64,000 nucleotides of DNA from Winogradskyella jejuensis (GCF_900129745.1 NZ_FQWS01000002.1:1163798-1227797); one strand, 5' to 3'. Counted from the first letter of the stretch, positions 1 to 7,624 are shown. Notes: generated from the sequence alone by a model not told the origin. Program-made: numbers and translations.

Positions 1-553
1 TAGGTTCTTTGAATTTTTTTCGACTTCTGTCATAGTCTTTTAACTGCTCGTTATTATCTTTTAATTCAAATTCTTGTGCTAAAAATTCATTGACGTAATT
101 AATATCAATTTCTAACTTGTCATTAAACCACTTTGTTAAATAGTCAAGATGCTTAACAGATGCTTCTCTATTGTTTCGTTCTACTTTTAGTTTTCTGTAA
201 AACGTAAAATCTGTTACTGCTGTGGAAGTAATTGCTGTATTGTATTCATCTACTAATCGATACCCTTTGGATTTAAAACCTGGTATATATTGCCCATCAG
301 TCTCAATTATTTTTAAGTCCAACAATAGATAATCTATGTACTCCCTATAATTGGATATTTTATCTTGTAAGAGTTTAGAGTTTAATGGAACAAAGCCATC
401 AAACATCAAATCTTTGTTATAAAGAGGTAGCGCATTTATTAAGTGAATAATATAAAGTAGTTTATCTCTTTTGCATCCGTATTTTTTAAAATTCGGTGGA
501 TTATCATACATCAATTGGTCGACATCCAAATTCTCTGGTATGTATAATCTCAT
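1..553 (-). CDS. Hypothetical element protein, cut by the left window edge
   Basis: An open frame begins with ATG at 551-553 on the minus strand and runs without a stop to the edge, giving about 184 codons. Its start overlaps the stop codon of the HTH gene upstream by one base (TAATG), so the two are probably translationally coupled. The product begins MRLYIPENLDVDQLMYDNPP and is rich in charged residues, with no signal peptide or membrane segment in the visible part. I do not recognise the family. Position after integrase and excisionase-like genes suggests an element maintenance or replication role, but this is inference only. Confidence 0.6.
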   Translation of the reverse strand, partial: MRLYIPENLDVDQLMYDNPPNFKKYGCKRDKLLYIIHLINALPLYNKDLMFDGFVPLNSKLLQDKISNYREYIDYLLLDLKIIETDGQYIPGFKSKGYRLVDEYNTAITSTAVTDFTFYRKLKVERNNREASVKHLDYLTKWFNDKLEIDINYVNEFLAQEFELKDNNEQLKDYDRSRKKFKEP

Positions 554-816
554 TATGCACTTTTGTTTTGGATTAAAATTCCGATTACATCATCATACTC
601 ATAGTACATCGTTTTACCCATTTTGGTATAAGGTAATGTTCCGTTGATTCGTAAGTTCTGCAACGTGCCTGCTGAAATATTTAATAGCTCACGTACGTCT
701 GCTGATTTTAACCACTTTTTTTGCTCGTTTTGGCTTCCTAAAATTGTCTTAAGTTCTGTAATGATTTCTTGTTTTAGAGTCTTTAAATCATCCTTTGTAA
801 TTACTTCAAATGTCAT
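553..816 (-). CDS. Excisionase-like helix-turn-helix DNA-binding protein
   Basis: This small protein has a HTH_17/excisionase-type domain in its C-terminal half: KWLKSADVRELLNISAGTLQ is the winged-helix start and the RINGTLPYTKMGKTMYYEYD segment is the wing. The frame is open from 867, but the ATG at 814-816 (MTFEVITKDDLK) is preferred because it gives the usual N-terminus of these flavobacterial element proteins, an amphipathic helix followed by the HTH. It sits between the integrase and the next element gene, as recombination directionality factors do. It probably bends DNA at the att region and controls excision; binding sites may be the repeats at 842-968. Confidence 0.75.
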   Translation of the reverse strand: MTFEVITKDDLKTLKQEIITELKTILGSQNEQKKWLKSADVRELLNISAGTLQNLRINGTLPYTKMGKTMYYEYDDVIGILIQNKSA

Positions 817-900
817 TCTATATAAAAAATATTCATAGGTATTAACTACCTGATTTCTAACATACAATATACGCCAAAATCACCTTTTTTAAATGAAAAG

Positions 901-930
901 TTATTGACAGTTATTAACGAAATAGGTGAA
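901..930. repeat. Tandem TTATTRACRG-type decamers plus AGGTGA, copy 1
   Basis: TTATTGACAG and TTATTAACGA lie side by side and are followed by AATAGGTGAA. The same order of elements recurs at 2321-2350 on the other side of the integrase gene (TATAAACAGT, TATAAACAAT, TAGGTGACC). Paired copies flanking an integrase gene resemble binding sites for an integrase arm domain or an excisionase. Confidence 0.5.
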
Positions 931-941
931 CTTTTTAACAA

Positions 942-968
942 GAAACTACCTGTATTACAGGTAGTTTC
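942..968 (-). terminator. Perfect 11-bp hairpin downstream of the integrase
   Basis: GAAACTACCTG at 942-952 and CAGGTAGTTTC at 958-968 form a perfect inverted repeat around a 5-base loop, 32 bases past the integrase stop. There is no clear T-tract on the minus strand, so it could be a weak terminator, a processing hairpin or a protein-binding palindrome. Its half-site ACTACCTG recurs once at about 845-852, upstream of the HTH gene, which favours a protein-binding role. Confidence 0.45.
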
Positions 969-999
969 ACGTATAAATCTCTATTTTTAGATTAAATTG

Positions 1000-2250
1000 T
1001 TATTGGGCTATCTTATTGGTGTTTGGTCGAGTATTTTTATCAGCAAACTTTTGTTTCAAAATTGCCATATCATCACTTACTTTTCGATACAATATTTTAG
1101 CATAATGCTGTGTCGTTTTGAGTGATTTATGACCTAACATTTTACTTACCGATTCCATTGGTACACCATTAGAAAGCGTTACCGTAGTTGCAAACGTATG
1201 ACGAGCTAAATGGGTGGTTAAGTTTTTATTGATACCACACAAGTCAGCTATCTCTTTTAAATAGGCATTAGACTTTTGATTGCTTAATACAGGAAGTAAT
1301 ACGCCTTTTGTAACTGCCTCTGGATGGTTCTCGTATTTCTTTATAATCTCTAAAGCAGTTGGAAGTAGTGGAATATTACTGCGTGTATCGGTTTTAGTAC
1401 GCTTTGTCTTTATCCATTTATCACCATCAATACCAAATACCAAATTATCTTTTGAGAGCTTCTTAACGTCGCTATATGCTAAACCTGTAAAACAACAGAA
1501 TATAAAAATGTCTCTTACTTGCTCTAAACGATTGGTGTGTAATTCTTTTTCGAGCATTGTTTGTATTTCTTCTTCTGATAGGAATTGACGTTCTACTTCT
1601 TTTAAGCGCACTTTATAATTTAAAAATGGGTCTTTTTTAATCCAATCATTGGCTATTGCAATACGTACTATCTTTTTAAAGTTCTTGATATACTTAATCG
1701 TACTGTTATGTCCGCAGTTTCTAACGGTTTTTAAATAGAACTCAAAATCTGTAATATACTTGTGGTCTATTCTGTTTACCGGTATATCACTTACATTGTA
1801 TTGATGTTGCATAAACTCTTGCAGATGCTTACATACTGTTTTATAACGCTCTAAAGTTCCTGCCGAAAACTCTCTACCAACTAATTTCTCAACTTGCTTG
1901 TTGTGATTTTTAAAAATGGTTATGAGTGTTCTTTGTTTTTCCTCAACGCCTAAAAACTTGTTTTTAAGGGTTTCAGTTGTAACCTCTTTGTTATCTTGAA
2001 TTAAGTCTCTTTGGCTTTGATATACTTTTGTAGTAAGTGAATCTAAATAGGCATTTAGCTCTCGTATATCCTCTGTTCTTCCAATAGCTTTATTGGCTTC
2101 AACGCTCCATTTCTCAATCTCAATGGTACGTTTTGTACTAATCTCTGTACGCTTACCATCTATGGTAATACGTAGGTAAATAGGGCATTTGCCCTGTGCA
2201 TCTACTTTACTCTTTTTTAAGTAGAATAATAATCCAAATGTTTTGTTCAT
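1000..2250 (-). CDS. Tyrosine site-specific integrase (Bacteroidetes element type)
   Basis: This 416-residue protein has the three-part layout of Bacteroidetes element integrases: an N-terminal arm-binding domain (about residues 5-95), a SAM-like core-binding domain (about 110-215) and a C-terminal catalytic domain. Visible catalytic residues are H347 and R350 in HLARH, H373 in GHKS and the nucleophile Y383 in QHYAKI. The first conserved Arg, normally in TGLR, is Ala258 in TGLAYSDV; a non-Arg residue here is known in IntDOT-like enzymes. It should integrate and excise the element at tRNA-Ser, whose 3' end faces it 236 bases away. GGTGACC lies four bases before its start. Confidence 0.9.
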   Translation of the reverse strand: MNKTFGLLFYLKKSKVDAQGKCPIYLRITIDGKRTEISTKRTIEIEKWSVEANKAIGRTEDIRELNAYLDSLTTKVYQSQRDLIQDNKEVTTETLKNKFLGVEEKQRTLITIFKNHNKQVEKLVGREFSAGTLERYKTVCKHLQEFMQHQYNVSDIPVNRIDHKYITDFEFYLKTVRNCGHNSTIKYIKNFKKIVRIAIANDWIKKDPFLNYKVRLKEVERQFLSEEEIQTMLEKELHTNRLEQVRDIFIFCCFTGLAYSDVKKLSKDNLVFGIDGDKWIKTKRTKTDTRSNIPLLPTALEIIKKYENHPEAVTKGVLLPVLSNQKSNAYLKEIADLCGINKNLTTHLARHTFATTVTLSNGVPMESVSKMLGHKSLKTTQHYAKILYRKVSDDMAILKQKFADKNTRPNTNKIAQ

Positions 2251-2253
2251 TCT

Positions 2254-2386
2254 GGTGACCTTTAATTATACATTAATTTACAAAATTTCGAGGTCTTTTA
2301 ATTGATATATTTTGCTGATTTATAAACAGTTATAAACAATTAGGTGACCTAATTAAGGTTTAAAAAAGGTCACCTAATAGGTCACC
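2254..2386. repeat. Four GGTSACC sites upstream of the integrase
   Basis: GGTGACC occurs at 2254-2260 and 2343-2349, and its reverse complement GGTCACC at 2368-2374 and 2380-2386. The two last copies are 12 bases apart and are embedded in AGGTCACCTAATAGGTCACC. Four occurrences of a 7-mer in 133 bases of AT-rich DNA between the integrase and the tRNA are far above chance. They may be arm-type integrase sites or operators for integrase control. Confidence 0.6.
2321..2350. repeat. Tandem TATAAACARY decamers plus AGGTGACC, copy 2
   Basis: TATAAACAGT and TATAAACAAT are adjacent direct repeats followed by TAGGTGACCT. The order matches the copy at 901-930. The location between integrase and tRNA is where arm-type sites of tyrosine integrases are usually found. 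Confidence 0.5.
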
Positions 2387-2425
2387 AACAGAATGGTATT
2401 TAATACATATTTTGATGTTTTGGGT

Positions 2426-2465
2426 AAAATTAAAAGTCCCATAAACATTGAGTTTACAGGACTTT
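2426..2465 (-). terminator. Intrinsic terminator for tRNA-Ser
   Basis: On the minus strand AAAGTCC and GGACTTT (2459-2465 and 2433-2439) pair, with an inner GTTTA/TAAAC stem around a 5-base loop. The stem is followed by TTTTAATTTT. It lies 20 bases after the tRNA 3' end, so it would stop tRNA-Ser transcription before the integrase region. If the att core is in the tRNA, this terminator belongs to the element. Confidence 0.65.
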
Positions 2466-2485
2466 CGTCGATTTTGAATAAATCT

Positions 2486-2512
2486 TGGCGGAGAAAGAGG
2501 GATTCGAACCCC
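2486..2512. other. Candidate attachment site, 3' end of tRNA-Ser
   Basis: The T-arm and acceptor 3' half of tRNA-Ser next to the integrase are the usual att core for this kind of element. The tRNA is intact, as expected when the element restores the 3' end. The second copy would lie beyond the left edge, so the exact core is not determined. Confidence 0.4.
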
Positions 2513-2573
2513 CGGAGGTGTGACCCTCAACAGTTTTCAAGACTGCCGCATTCGACCACTCTGCCATTTCTCC
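2486..2573 (-). tRNA. tRNA-Ser (anticodon TGA)
   Basis: On the minus strand the sequence starts GGAGAAATGGCAG and ends TTTCTCCGCCA. The 7-bp acceptor stem GGAGAAA/TTTCTCC is perfect, the discriminator is G and CCA is encoded at 2486-2488. The anticodon loop in CAGTCTTGAAAACTG carries TGA. The long variable arm typical of serine tRNAs and the TTCGAAT T-loop are present. Its 3' end faces the integrase, so it is the likely attachment site of the left element. Confidence 0.95.
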
Positions 2574-2609
2574 TTGAGTGCCTCATTAGGAATTCCCTAA
2601 ATGCGGATG

Positions 2610-2640
2610 CAAATATAAAATCCTTTTTCGCTTCTACCAA
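2610..2640 (-). promoter_or_regulatory. Promoter of tRNA-Ser
   Basis: On the minus strand TTG (2640-2638) is followed by 20 bases and TATATTTG (2617-2610). This matches the Bacteroidota consensus TTG-N19-TAnnTTTG apart from one extra spacer base. It lies 37 bases upstream of the mature tRNA start. Confidence 0.65.
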
Positions 2641-2762
2641 GGCTTTTTTCTTTTTTTTATTTTCACTTAAATTTTATCAAAAAAACAAACGCATTTAAGC
2701 TTACAATTGTAATTTCGGCACAATAAATGATTCAATAATCGTTATAATCAAAAGATTTTTTA

Positions 2763-3542
2763 ATGAAGCGTATTTTATTATTTTTAAGCTTAAGTTATTC
2801 TCTACTTAGTTTTGGTCAAAACAAAACTATAGCCTTTGGAGAAAAGCTTGTCTTTACAGCATCTTATAATATGTCTGGTTTGCTTACAGATATAGCACAG
2901 GTTACTATGGAGACGAGTAAAATAAAGACATCGTCTAGTACTTTGATGCGTCTTAAATGTTCTGCGGCTACCTTTAGTAGTTTCGATAGTTTCTTTAAAG
3001 TCAGAGATTTATACGAAAGCTATGTGAGTCCAACCAGCTTAACACCATATTTATATAAGCGCGATATCAACGAAGGCGGTTATTACAAGTTTATGCAATA
3101 TAAATACCGACGTAAGTCTAAATCTGTTGAGAGTACCAAAAAGAAAAGACGAAGTGATGGGACAATTTGGGAAGAAAAAAAACAACTAAGCATCGGTAGT
3201 TCAACAAAAGATTTAGTAGCCACATTATACACCTTACGTAATTTAGATATTCACAAAGCGAATGTTGGAGATTCCTCTAGCTTCAAAGTTTTATTTGATA
3301 ATGTAGAATCTACAGTAGTCTTTAAATACTTAGGCAAAGAAACTATCTCCACAGTTTTAGGTCGTAAAGAATGTTATAAAATAGCCATAAGCCTAAAAGG
3401 TTCAGATTTACTCAAAGGAAATAACGCAAATATTATATGGCTTACAGCAGATGCAAACAAAGTTCCTGTATTTGCCAAGTTTAAAATCCCAGTGGGTAAT
3501 GGAGAGCTTAAAATAAAATCTGCAACAGGTTTAAAACATTAG
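2763..3542 (+). CDS. DUF3108 domain-containing secreted protein
   Basis: A 259-residue protein with an N-terminal signal peptide (MKRILLFLSLSYSLLSFGQ, cleavage near residue 19) and a DUF3108 body. The body starts with the typical FGEKLVFTASYNMSGLLTDI segment and ends with a short beta-rich KFKIPVGNGELKI strand. DUF3108 proteins are exported, probably periplasmic or outer-membrane associated, and have no assigned enzymatic function. The next gene starts four bases after its stop, so they are probably co-transcribed. Assignment to the family is strong; the role is unknown. Confidence 0.85.
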   Translation: MKRILLFLSLSYSLLSFGQNKTIAFGEKLVFTASYNMSGLLTDIAQVTMETSKIKTSSSTLMRLKCSAATFSSFDSFFKVRDLYESYVSPTSLTPYLYKRDINEGGYYKFMQYKYRRKSKSVESTKKKRRSDGTIWEEKKQLSIGSSTKDLVATLYTLRNLDIHKANVGDSSSFKVLFDNVESTVVFKYLGKETISTVLGRKECYKIAISLKGSDLLKGNNANIIWLTADANKVPVFAKFKIPVGNGELKIKSATGLKH

Positions 3543-3546
3543 CATT

Positions 3547-3876
3547 ATGAAAAAGTTATTAGTCATTTTAGGTTTTATCTCTTCAATATTAGCAGTCGTA
3601 CTATCAGTAACGCCTTTATTTAAACTTTCATTATTTCCTGTAGTCGTTGCCTTTTTGTGTGGATTAGGCCTCGTTTTCTTAGCTAAGAAAAACCAATTCA
3701 AAACCAAAGCTATTCAGTATGTATTTTTGTTAGCTATTATTTCGTTATCATTTACGATATATAAAAGCGTTTTTCAAAAAGCTGAAGTTGGTAACACCGA
3801 AGAACTCGAACAACTTGACGAAACCTCTGAAGAAGAGGCTATAAAAGAGCTAGAAGATATCGAAATTGACGGATAA
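3547..3876 (+). CDS. Small membrane protein with acidic tail, function unknown
   Basis: A 109-residue protein with three hydrophobic segments (about residues 4-22, 28-46 and 57-73) and a strongly acidic C-terminal tail (residues 80-109, mostly Glu and Asp). It follows the DUF3108 gene by four bases and precedes a peptidase gene, so it is probably the second gene of an operon. I do not recognise a family. The topology suggests an inner-membrane protein; nothing in it points to a specific activity. Confidence 0.7.
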   Translation: MKKLLVILGFISSILAVVLSVTPLFKLSLFPVVVAFLCGLGLVFLAKKNQFKTKAIQYVFLLAIISLSFTIYKSVFQKAEVGNTEELEQLDETSEEEAIKELEDIEIDG

Positions 3877-3929
3877 TTTCTTACAGAAGTTTGTTTTTTC
3901 TCTTATTTTTGAAGTTTAATCTATAGAAA

Positions 3930-4964
3930 ATGAAAATTCTAGTAGTGGCTTCACTTCTACTCTTAATGGGTACTTGCTCAAATAAAAGACATAGTGAGAA
4001 GGTGAGCGATTTAAAGGAATCCATAAGTTTTGATAACAAATCTAATGTAGAAACCTACCTCAACACCATCACTGAAGCTGAGTTAAAAGAGCATTTATAT
4101 GAGATAGCTTCGGATAAATATGCTGGTCGTATGTCAGGAGAAGATGGACATAATGAAATCTGTAACTACCTAAGAGCGCACTACGATTCTTTAGGAATTA
4201 AAGCTCCAAATAAATATTCAAACTACTTCCAAACTGTTCCTAAATCTTACCTACCAGAAGAACTCAATCAATCGCAGAATGTTATTGCTTTTATCGAGGG
4301 AGAGGTTTTTCCAGATGAATATCTTATCGTTTCTGCACATTCCGACCATATGGGTGTTATAGACGGTAAAGTGTATAATGGTGCCGACGATAATGGCTCT
4401 GGTACATCCGCGCTTTTAGAAATTGCTGAAGCCTTTAAAATTGCTGAAAAGAATGGTGCAAAACCAAAGCGAAGTATTGTATTTCTTCATGTTACTGCAG
4501 AAGAACACGGTCTTTATGGCTCTCGTTATTATATCGATAATCCGGCATTTCCTTTAGAAAAAACTGTAGCTAATCTCAATACAGATATGATTGGGCGAAT
4601 AGATAAACGACATGCAGACAATCCAGATTATGTGTATCTCATTGGCTCGGATAGAATTAGTACCGAGCTAGATTTTATAGTCAGAAAAGCTAACGATGAG
4701 TTTACTCACCTCGAACTAGACTATAAATACAATGCCTATAACGATTCTAACAGATACTATAGTCGTTCAGACCATTACAACTTTGCTTTACAAGATATTC
4801 CAGTTATTTTCTTCTTTAATGGTGAGCATGAAGATTACCATAAAGCAACAGATACTGTTGACAAAATACATTTCGAAAGTCTTAGAAAACGAACACAACT
4901 CATTTTTGCCACAGCATGGTATGTTGCAAATGCTGAAAATGCACCTACAAAAGAGGTCTTATGA
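3930..4964 (+). CDS. M28 family zinc aminopeptidase, probable lipoprotein
   Basis: This 344-residue protein starts with a hydrophobic leader ending in LLMGTC, an imperfect lipobox, so it is probably a lipoprotein or at least exported. All metal-binding parts of the M28 fold are visible: SAHSDH, NGADDNGSG (bridging Asp), TAEEHG (catalytic Glu pair), NTDMIGR and the final EDYHKATDT His. It lacks a PA domain, unlike its neighbour. It is a close paralogue of the gene at 5061, with shared GSRYY, NTDMIGR and RSDHYNFA blocks, so the pair arose by tandem duplication. It probably trims extracellular peptides for uptake. Confidence 0.9.
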   Translation: MKILVVASLLLLMGTCSNKRHSEKVSDLKESISFDNKSNVETYLNTITEAELKEHLYEIASDKYAGRMSGEDGHNEICNYLRAHYDSLGIKAPNKYSNYFQTVPKSYLPEELNQSQNVIAFIEGEVFPDEYLIVSAHSDHMGVIDGKVYNGADDNGSGTSALLEIAEAFKIAEKNGAKPKRSIVFLHVTAEEHGLYGSRYYIDNPAFPLEKTVANLNTDMIGRIDKRHADNPDYVYLIGSDRISTELDFIVRKANDEFTHLELDYKYNAYNDSNRYYSRSDHYNFALQDIPVIFFFNGEHEDYHKATDTVDKIHFESLRKRTQLIFATAWYVANAENAPTKEVL

Positions 4965-5060
4965 TGTTAAATTGTGTTAAAGCACAAGCTCAAAAACTTT
5001 GATGCACTATTATTAATTAATTTTATGAAATCAACCTTATTTAGCTCAAATAATTTTAAT

Positions 5061-6632
5061 ATGAAAAAAACAATACAAGCCTTAGGCTTAGCAGTTGTAT
5101 TAACCGCTTGTGGTGGTAGTAATACAGGAACTAAATCTACTGCAAAAGCACCAGCTAATCCTGAAGATTATGCTAAAACCATTACACAAGATGAACTTAA
5201 AGAACTGCTATATACTTATGCTTCTGATGAGTTTGAGGGTCGTAATACAGGAGAAAAAGGTCAGAAAATGGCTGTTGAATACCTAAAAAAGCAATACCAA
5301 TCTATGGGTATAGCTTCGCCATATTCTGGTGATGATTATTTTCAAGAGGTACCATTACAAAAACAAAAAGTTTCCGAAGCTCAAATATCAGTTAACGGTA
5401 CTACTTTTGATGCTTACAAGCATCATATAGTTTTAGCACTATCTAAAAGCCTTGACATTAATACTTCTGAAATTGTATTTACAGGCTATGGTATTGATGC
5501 TGAAAATTATTCAGACTATAAAGATTTAGACGTAAAAGGAAAAATAGTATTAGCCAAAGCTGGTGAGCCAAAAGATGCTAATGGAAATTATGTTACCTCA
5601 GGTACAACTGAAGACACAAAATGGACCAATGGTCGTCAATCTTTATCTAGCAAACGAAATGCTGCAAGAGAAAATGGTGCAAAGGCCATGTTATACCTAG
5701 ATAACGGACTATTCTCTAGATATGCACCTTTTTATCAAAGACAAGCACAAGCTGGGTCGTCAGGACGTTTATCTTTAAAAAATAATACTGATGACTTTGC
5801 ATTTATCATGATAAATGATGAATTGGGAAAAGCTTTACTACCAACAATTGATGAAGATGATTCTTCAAAAGTGGTTAATACAAATTTAATATTGAAAGCT
5901 CAAAATGAAGCTGAAGATGTGATGTCTGAAAATGTTGTAGCTTTCATTAAAGGCTCAGAAAAGCCAGATGAAATCTTAGTGATTTCTGCTCACCTTGACC
6001 ATGAAGGTATCAAGAATGGTGAAGTATACAATGGTGCAGACGACGATGGTTCTGGTACAGTAGCTATTTTAGAAATTGCTGAAGCTTTTCAGCAAGCTGT
6101 AAAAGATGGTTATCAACCAAAGCGTTCCATTCTATTTTTGCACGTAACGGGTGAAGAAAAAGGGCTCTTAGGTTCTAGATATTATACAGACATGGACCCT
6201 ATTTTCCCTCTTGAAAATACGGTTGCCGATTTAAATATCGATATGATTGGTCGTATGGACCCTAAACGTAAAGAAGGAGAGCGTAACTACGTATATCTAA
6301 TTGGTAGTGACAAGTTAAGTACAGAACTACATAATCTATCGGAGGAAGTCAATAAAAAGTATACCAATATAGAATTAGATTATACATACAATGACGAAAA
6401 TGACAGAAATCGTTACTACTACCGCTCAGACCATTATAATTTTGCAAAAAATAATGTTCCGGTAATCTTCTATTTTAATGGTACACACGACGATTATCAT
6501 AGACCAAGTGATACACCAGATAAAATTGAATACGATTTATTAGAAAACAGAACACGTCTGGTTTTCCATACGGCTTGGGAAGTTGCCAATAGAGATAATA
6601 GACCCGTTGTTGACAAGGCAGAAGAGAAATAA
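5061..6632 (+). CDS. M28 family zinc peptidase with PA domain, lipoprotein
   Basis: The frame is open from 4974, but ATG at 5061 is chosen because it gives a proper lipoprotein signal (MKKTIQALGLAVVLTAC, lipobox LTAC) and a 523-residue product. Residues about 110-255 form an inserted PA (protease-associated) domain; the M28 catalytic part follows with SAHLDHEG, NGADDDGSG, TGEEKG, NIDMIGR and the HDDYHRPSDT His. It is the longer twin of the preceding gene. The enzyme should be anchored in the envelope and act on peptides. A T-rich hairpin terminator lies 30 bases after the stop. Confidence 0.92.
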   Translation: MKKTIQALGLAVVLTACGGSNTGTKSTAKAPANPEDYAKTITQDELKELLYTYASDEFEGRNTGEKGQKMAVEYLKKQYQSMGIASPYSGDDYFQEVPLQKQKVSEAQISVNGTTFDAYKHHIVLALSKSLDINTSEIVFTGYGIDAENYSDYKDLDVKGKIVLAKAGEPKDANGNYVTSGTTEDTKWTNGRQSLSSKRNAARENGAKAMLYLDNGLFSRYAPFYQRQAQAGSSGRLSLKNNTDDFAFIMINDELGKALLPTIDEDDSSKVVNTNLILKAQNEAEDVMSENVVAFIKGSEKPDEILVISAHLDHEGIKNGEVYNGADDDGSGTVAILEIAEAFQQAVKDGYQPKRSILFLHVTGEEKGLLGSRYYTDMDPIFPLENTVADLNIDMIGRMDPKRKEGERNYVYLIGSDKLSTELHNLSEEVNKKYTNIELDYTYNDENDRNRYYYRSDHYNFAKNNVPVIFYFNGTHDDYHRPSDTPDKIEYDLLENRTRLVFHTAWEVANRDNRPVVDKAEEK

Positions 6633-6662
6633 TAAAGATTTAAAATTCTTAAAATCAAATCT

Positions 6663-6700
6663 AAAGCCTTTCTACTATTTGTAGAAAGGTTTTATTTTTT
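6663..6700 (+). terminator. Intrinsic terminator after the M28 genes
   Basis: CCTTTCTAC (6667-6675) and GTAGAAAGG (6681-6689) form a perfect 9-bp stem around TATTT, followed by TTTTATTTTTT. It ends the M28 transcription unit just before the tRNA-His promoter. Confidence 0.85.
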
Positions 6701-6720
6701 AAATTAGTATTAAAAAGGTT

Positions 6721-6750
6721 TTGCAAAAAAATAGATTTGAATTACATTTG
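6721..6750 (+). promoter_or_regulatory. Promoter of tRNA-His
   Basis: TTG at 6721-6723, a 19-base spacer and TACATTTG at 6743-6750 match the Bacteroidota sigma-A consensus TTG-N19-TAnnTTTG exactly. The box ends 18 bases before the tRNA. Confidence 0.85.
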
Positions 6751-6768
6751 CACTCCTAATCAAAAATG

Positions 6769-6842
6769 GTGGTTGTAGCTCAGTTGGTTAGAGCGTCGGT
6801 TTGTGGTACCGAAAGTCGTGGGTTCGAGCCCCATCTTCCACC
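6769..6842 (+). tRNA. tRNA-His (anticodon GTG)
   Basis: The sequence begins GTGGTTGTAGCTCAG, preceded by the extra G typical of histidine tRNAs at 6768. The anticodon arm TCGGT-TTGTGGT-ACCGA carries GTG and the T-arm is GTGGG-TTCGAGC-CCCAT. The acceptor stem pairs GTGG with CCAC, but positions 5-6 against 67-68 are T-T, a weak spot. CCA is not fully encoded. No integrase is nearby. Confidence 0.92.
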
Positions 6843-6852
6843 CATAATAAGT

Positions 6853-6882
6853 AAAGCCTTTCAGAAATGAGAGGCTTTTTTT
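6853..6882 (+). terminator. Intrinsic terminator after tRNA-His
   Basis: AAAGCCT (6853-6859) pairs with AGGCTTT (6872-6878), extended by three more pairs including one G-T, around AGAAAT. A T-run follows to 6882. It ends tRNA-His transcription and lies seven bases from the stop codon of the convergent gene. Confidence 0.85.
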
Positions 6883-6888
6883 GTAGGT

Positions 6889-7605
6889 TTATATTAAATC
6901 AAATAAACTATCTACCGCCGCATAACGCTCTGTTGTAAATCCTTCTGCATATTCTACACCTATAAGTCTTCCTAAGTTTCTAGCTCTATACGCTATACTA
7001 TCTGTAAAATTTTTACTGGATATTGGTGTTTCTGGTTCGCTGCTCTTTGGATTGTAAAATTGCGTTTTATAAGCCAAAACGGCTTCCATTTTTTTATCCA
7101 TAAAACCAGAGACATCCACTACAAAATCTGGCTTAATGTCTTTCCACTGGATATAATGATAAACTACCTTTGGCCTCCAATTGTCTTGAATAACGCCATC
7201 TAGCTCAGTTTCAATCTTAACTAACCCACTTAAAAAACAAGCATCACTAACAAGTTTACTACCTTTTCCGTGATCTATGTGCCTGTCTTCAATTGCGTTG
7301 CAAAGCACAATTTCTGGTCGATACTTACGAATCATTTTTATGATTTCTATCTGGTGCTTTTTATCATTAACAAAAAAACCATCTGCAAATCCTAAATTTT
7401 CTCTAACGGCAATTCCTAGTATTTTAGCGGCATTCGTCGCTTCCTCATCTCTGGTTTGTTCTGTGCCTCGCGTACCTAATTCGCCTCGGGTTAAATCTAT
7501 AATTCCAACGCTCTTACCGTTTTCAACTTCTTTGGCAAGAACAGCCCCACAACCTAATTCCACATCATCAGGATGTGCGCCAAAAGCTAATATGTCTAGT
7601 TTCAT
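6889..7605 (-). CDS. bshB1: Bacillithiol biosynthesis deacetylase BshB1
   Basis: A 238-residue PIG-L/LmbE family zinc deacetylase. The AHPDD motif (H11, D13, D14) and RHIDHGKGS carry the zinc ligands and catalytic residues, and the length and ELGCGAVLAKEV start are those of BshB1. It removes the acetyl group from N-acetylglucosaminyl malate, the second step of bacillithiol synthesis in the cytoplasm. The other bacillithiol genes are not in this window. It stands alone, convergent with tRNA-His. Confidence 0.93.
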   Translation of the reverse strand: MKLDILAFGAHPDDVELGCGAVLAKEVENGKSVGIIDLTRGELGTRGTEQTRDEEATNAAKILGIAVRENLGFADGFFVNDKKHQIEIIKMIRKYRPEIVLCNAIEDRHIDHGKGSKLVSDACFLSGLVKIETELDGVIQDNWRPKVVYHYIQWKDIKPDFVVDVSGFMDKKMEAVLAYKTQFYNPKSSEPETPISSKNFTDSIAYRARNLGRLIGVEYAEGFTTERYAAVDSLFDLI

Positions 7606-7624
7606 TAATTATATTTTCAATAAG

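Larger units (their letters stand above)
1..2485. mobile_element. End of an integrated element (island or ICE) at tRNA-Ser
   Basis: A tyrosine integrase, an excisionase-like HTH protein and a truncated third gene are all transcribed leftwards, starting beside the 3' end of tRNA-Ser. This is the usual arrangement of an element that has integrated into a tRNA 3' end. The element continues beyond the left edge, so its far attachment site and cargo are not visible. The inner boundary is inferred to be the tRNA 3' end; a duplicated att core was not seen inside the window. Repeats at 901-930, 942-968 and 2254-2386 are probable recombination or regulatory sites. Confidence 0.7.

Noticed and set aside
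1280..1588. Plus-strand open frame over the integrase
   Set aside because: Antisense to the integrase catalytic domain; the composition is that of a shadow frame.
2393..2698. Open frame across tRNA-Ser
   Set aside because: It runs through the tRNA on the opposite strand, so it cannot be a normal gene.
4732..4980. 82-codon plus-strand frame in the first M28 gene
   Set aside because: Out-of-frame overlap with the peptidase 3' end; no conserved features.
6768..6844. tRNA-His as a pseudogene because of acceptor mismatches
   Set aside because: The remaining arms, the extra 5' G and the perfect promoter and terminator show a functional gene; T-T pairs in this stem are tolerated.
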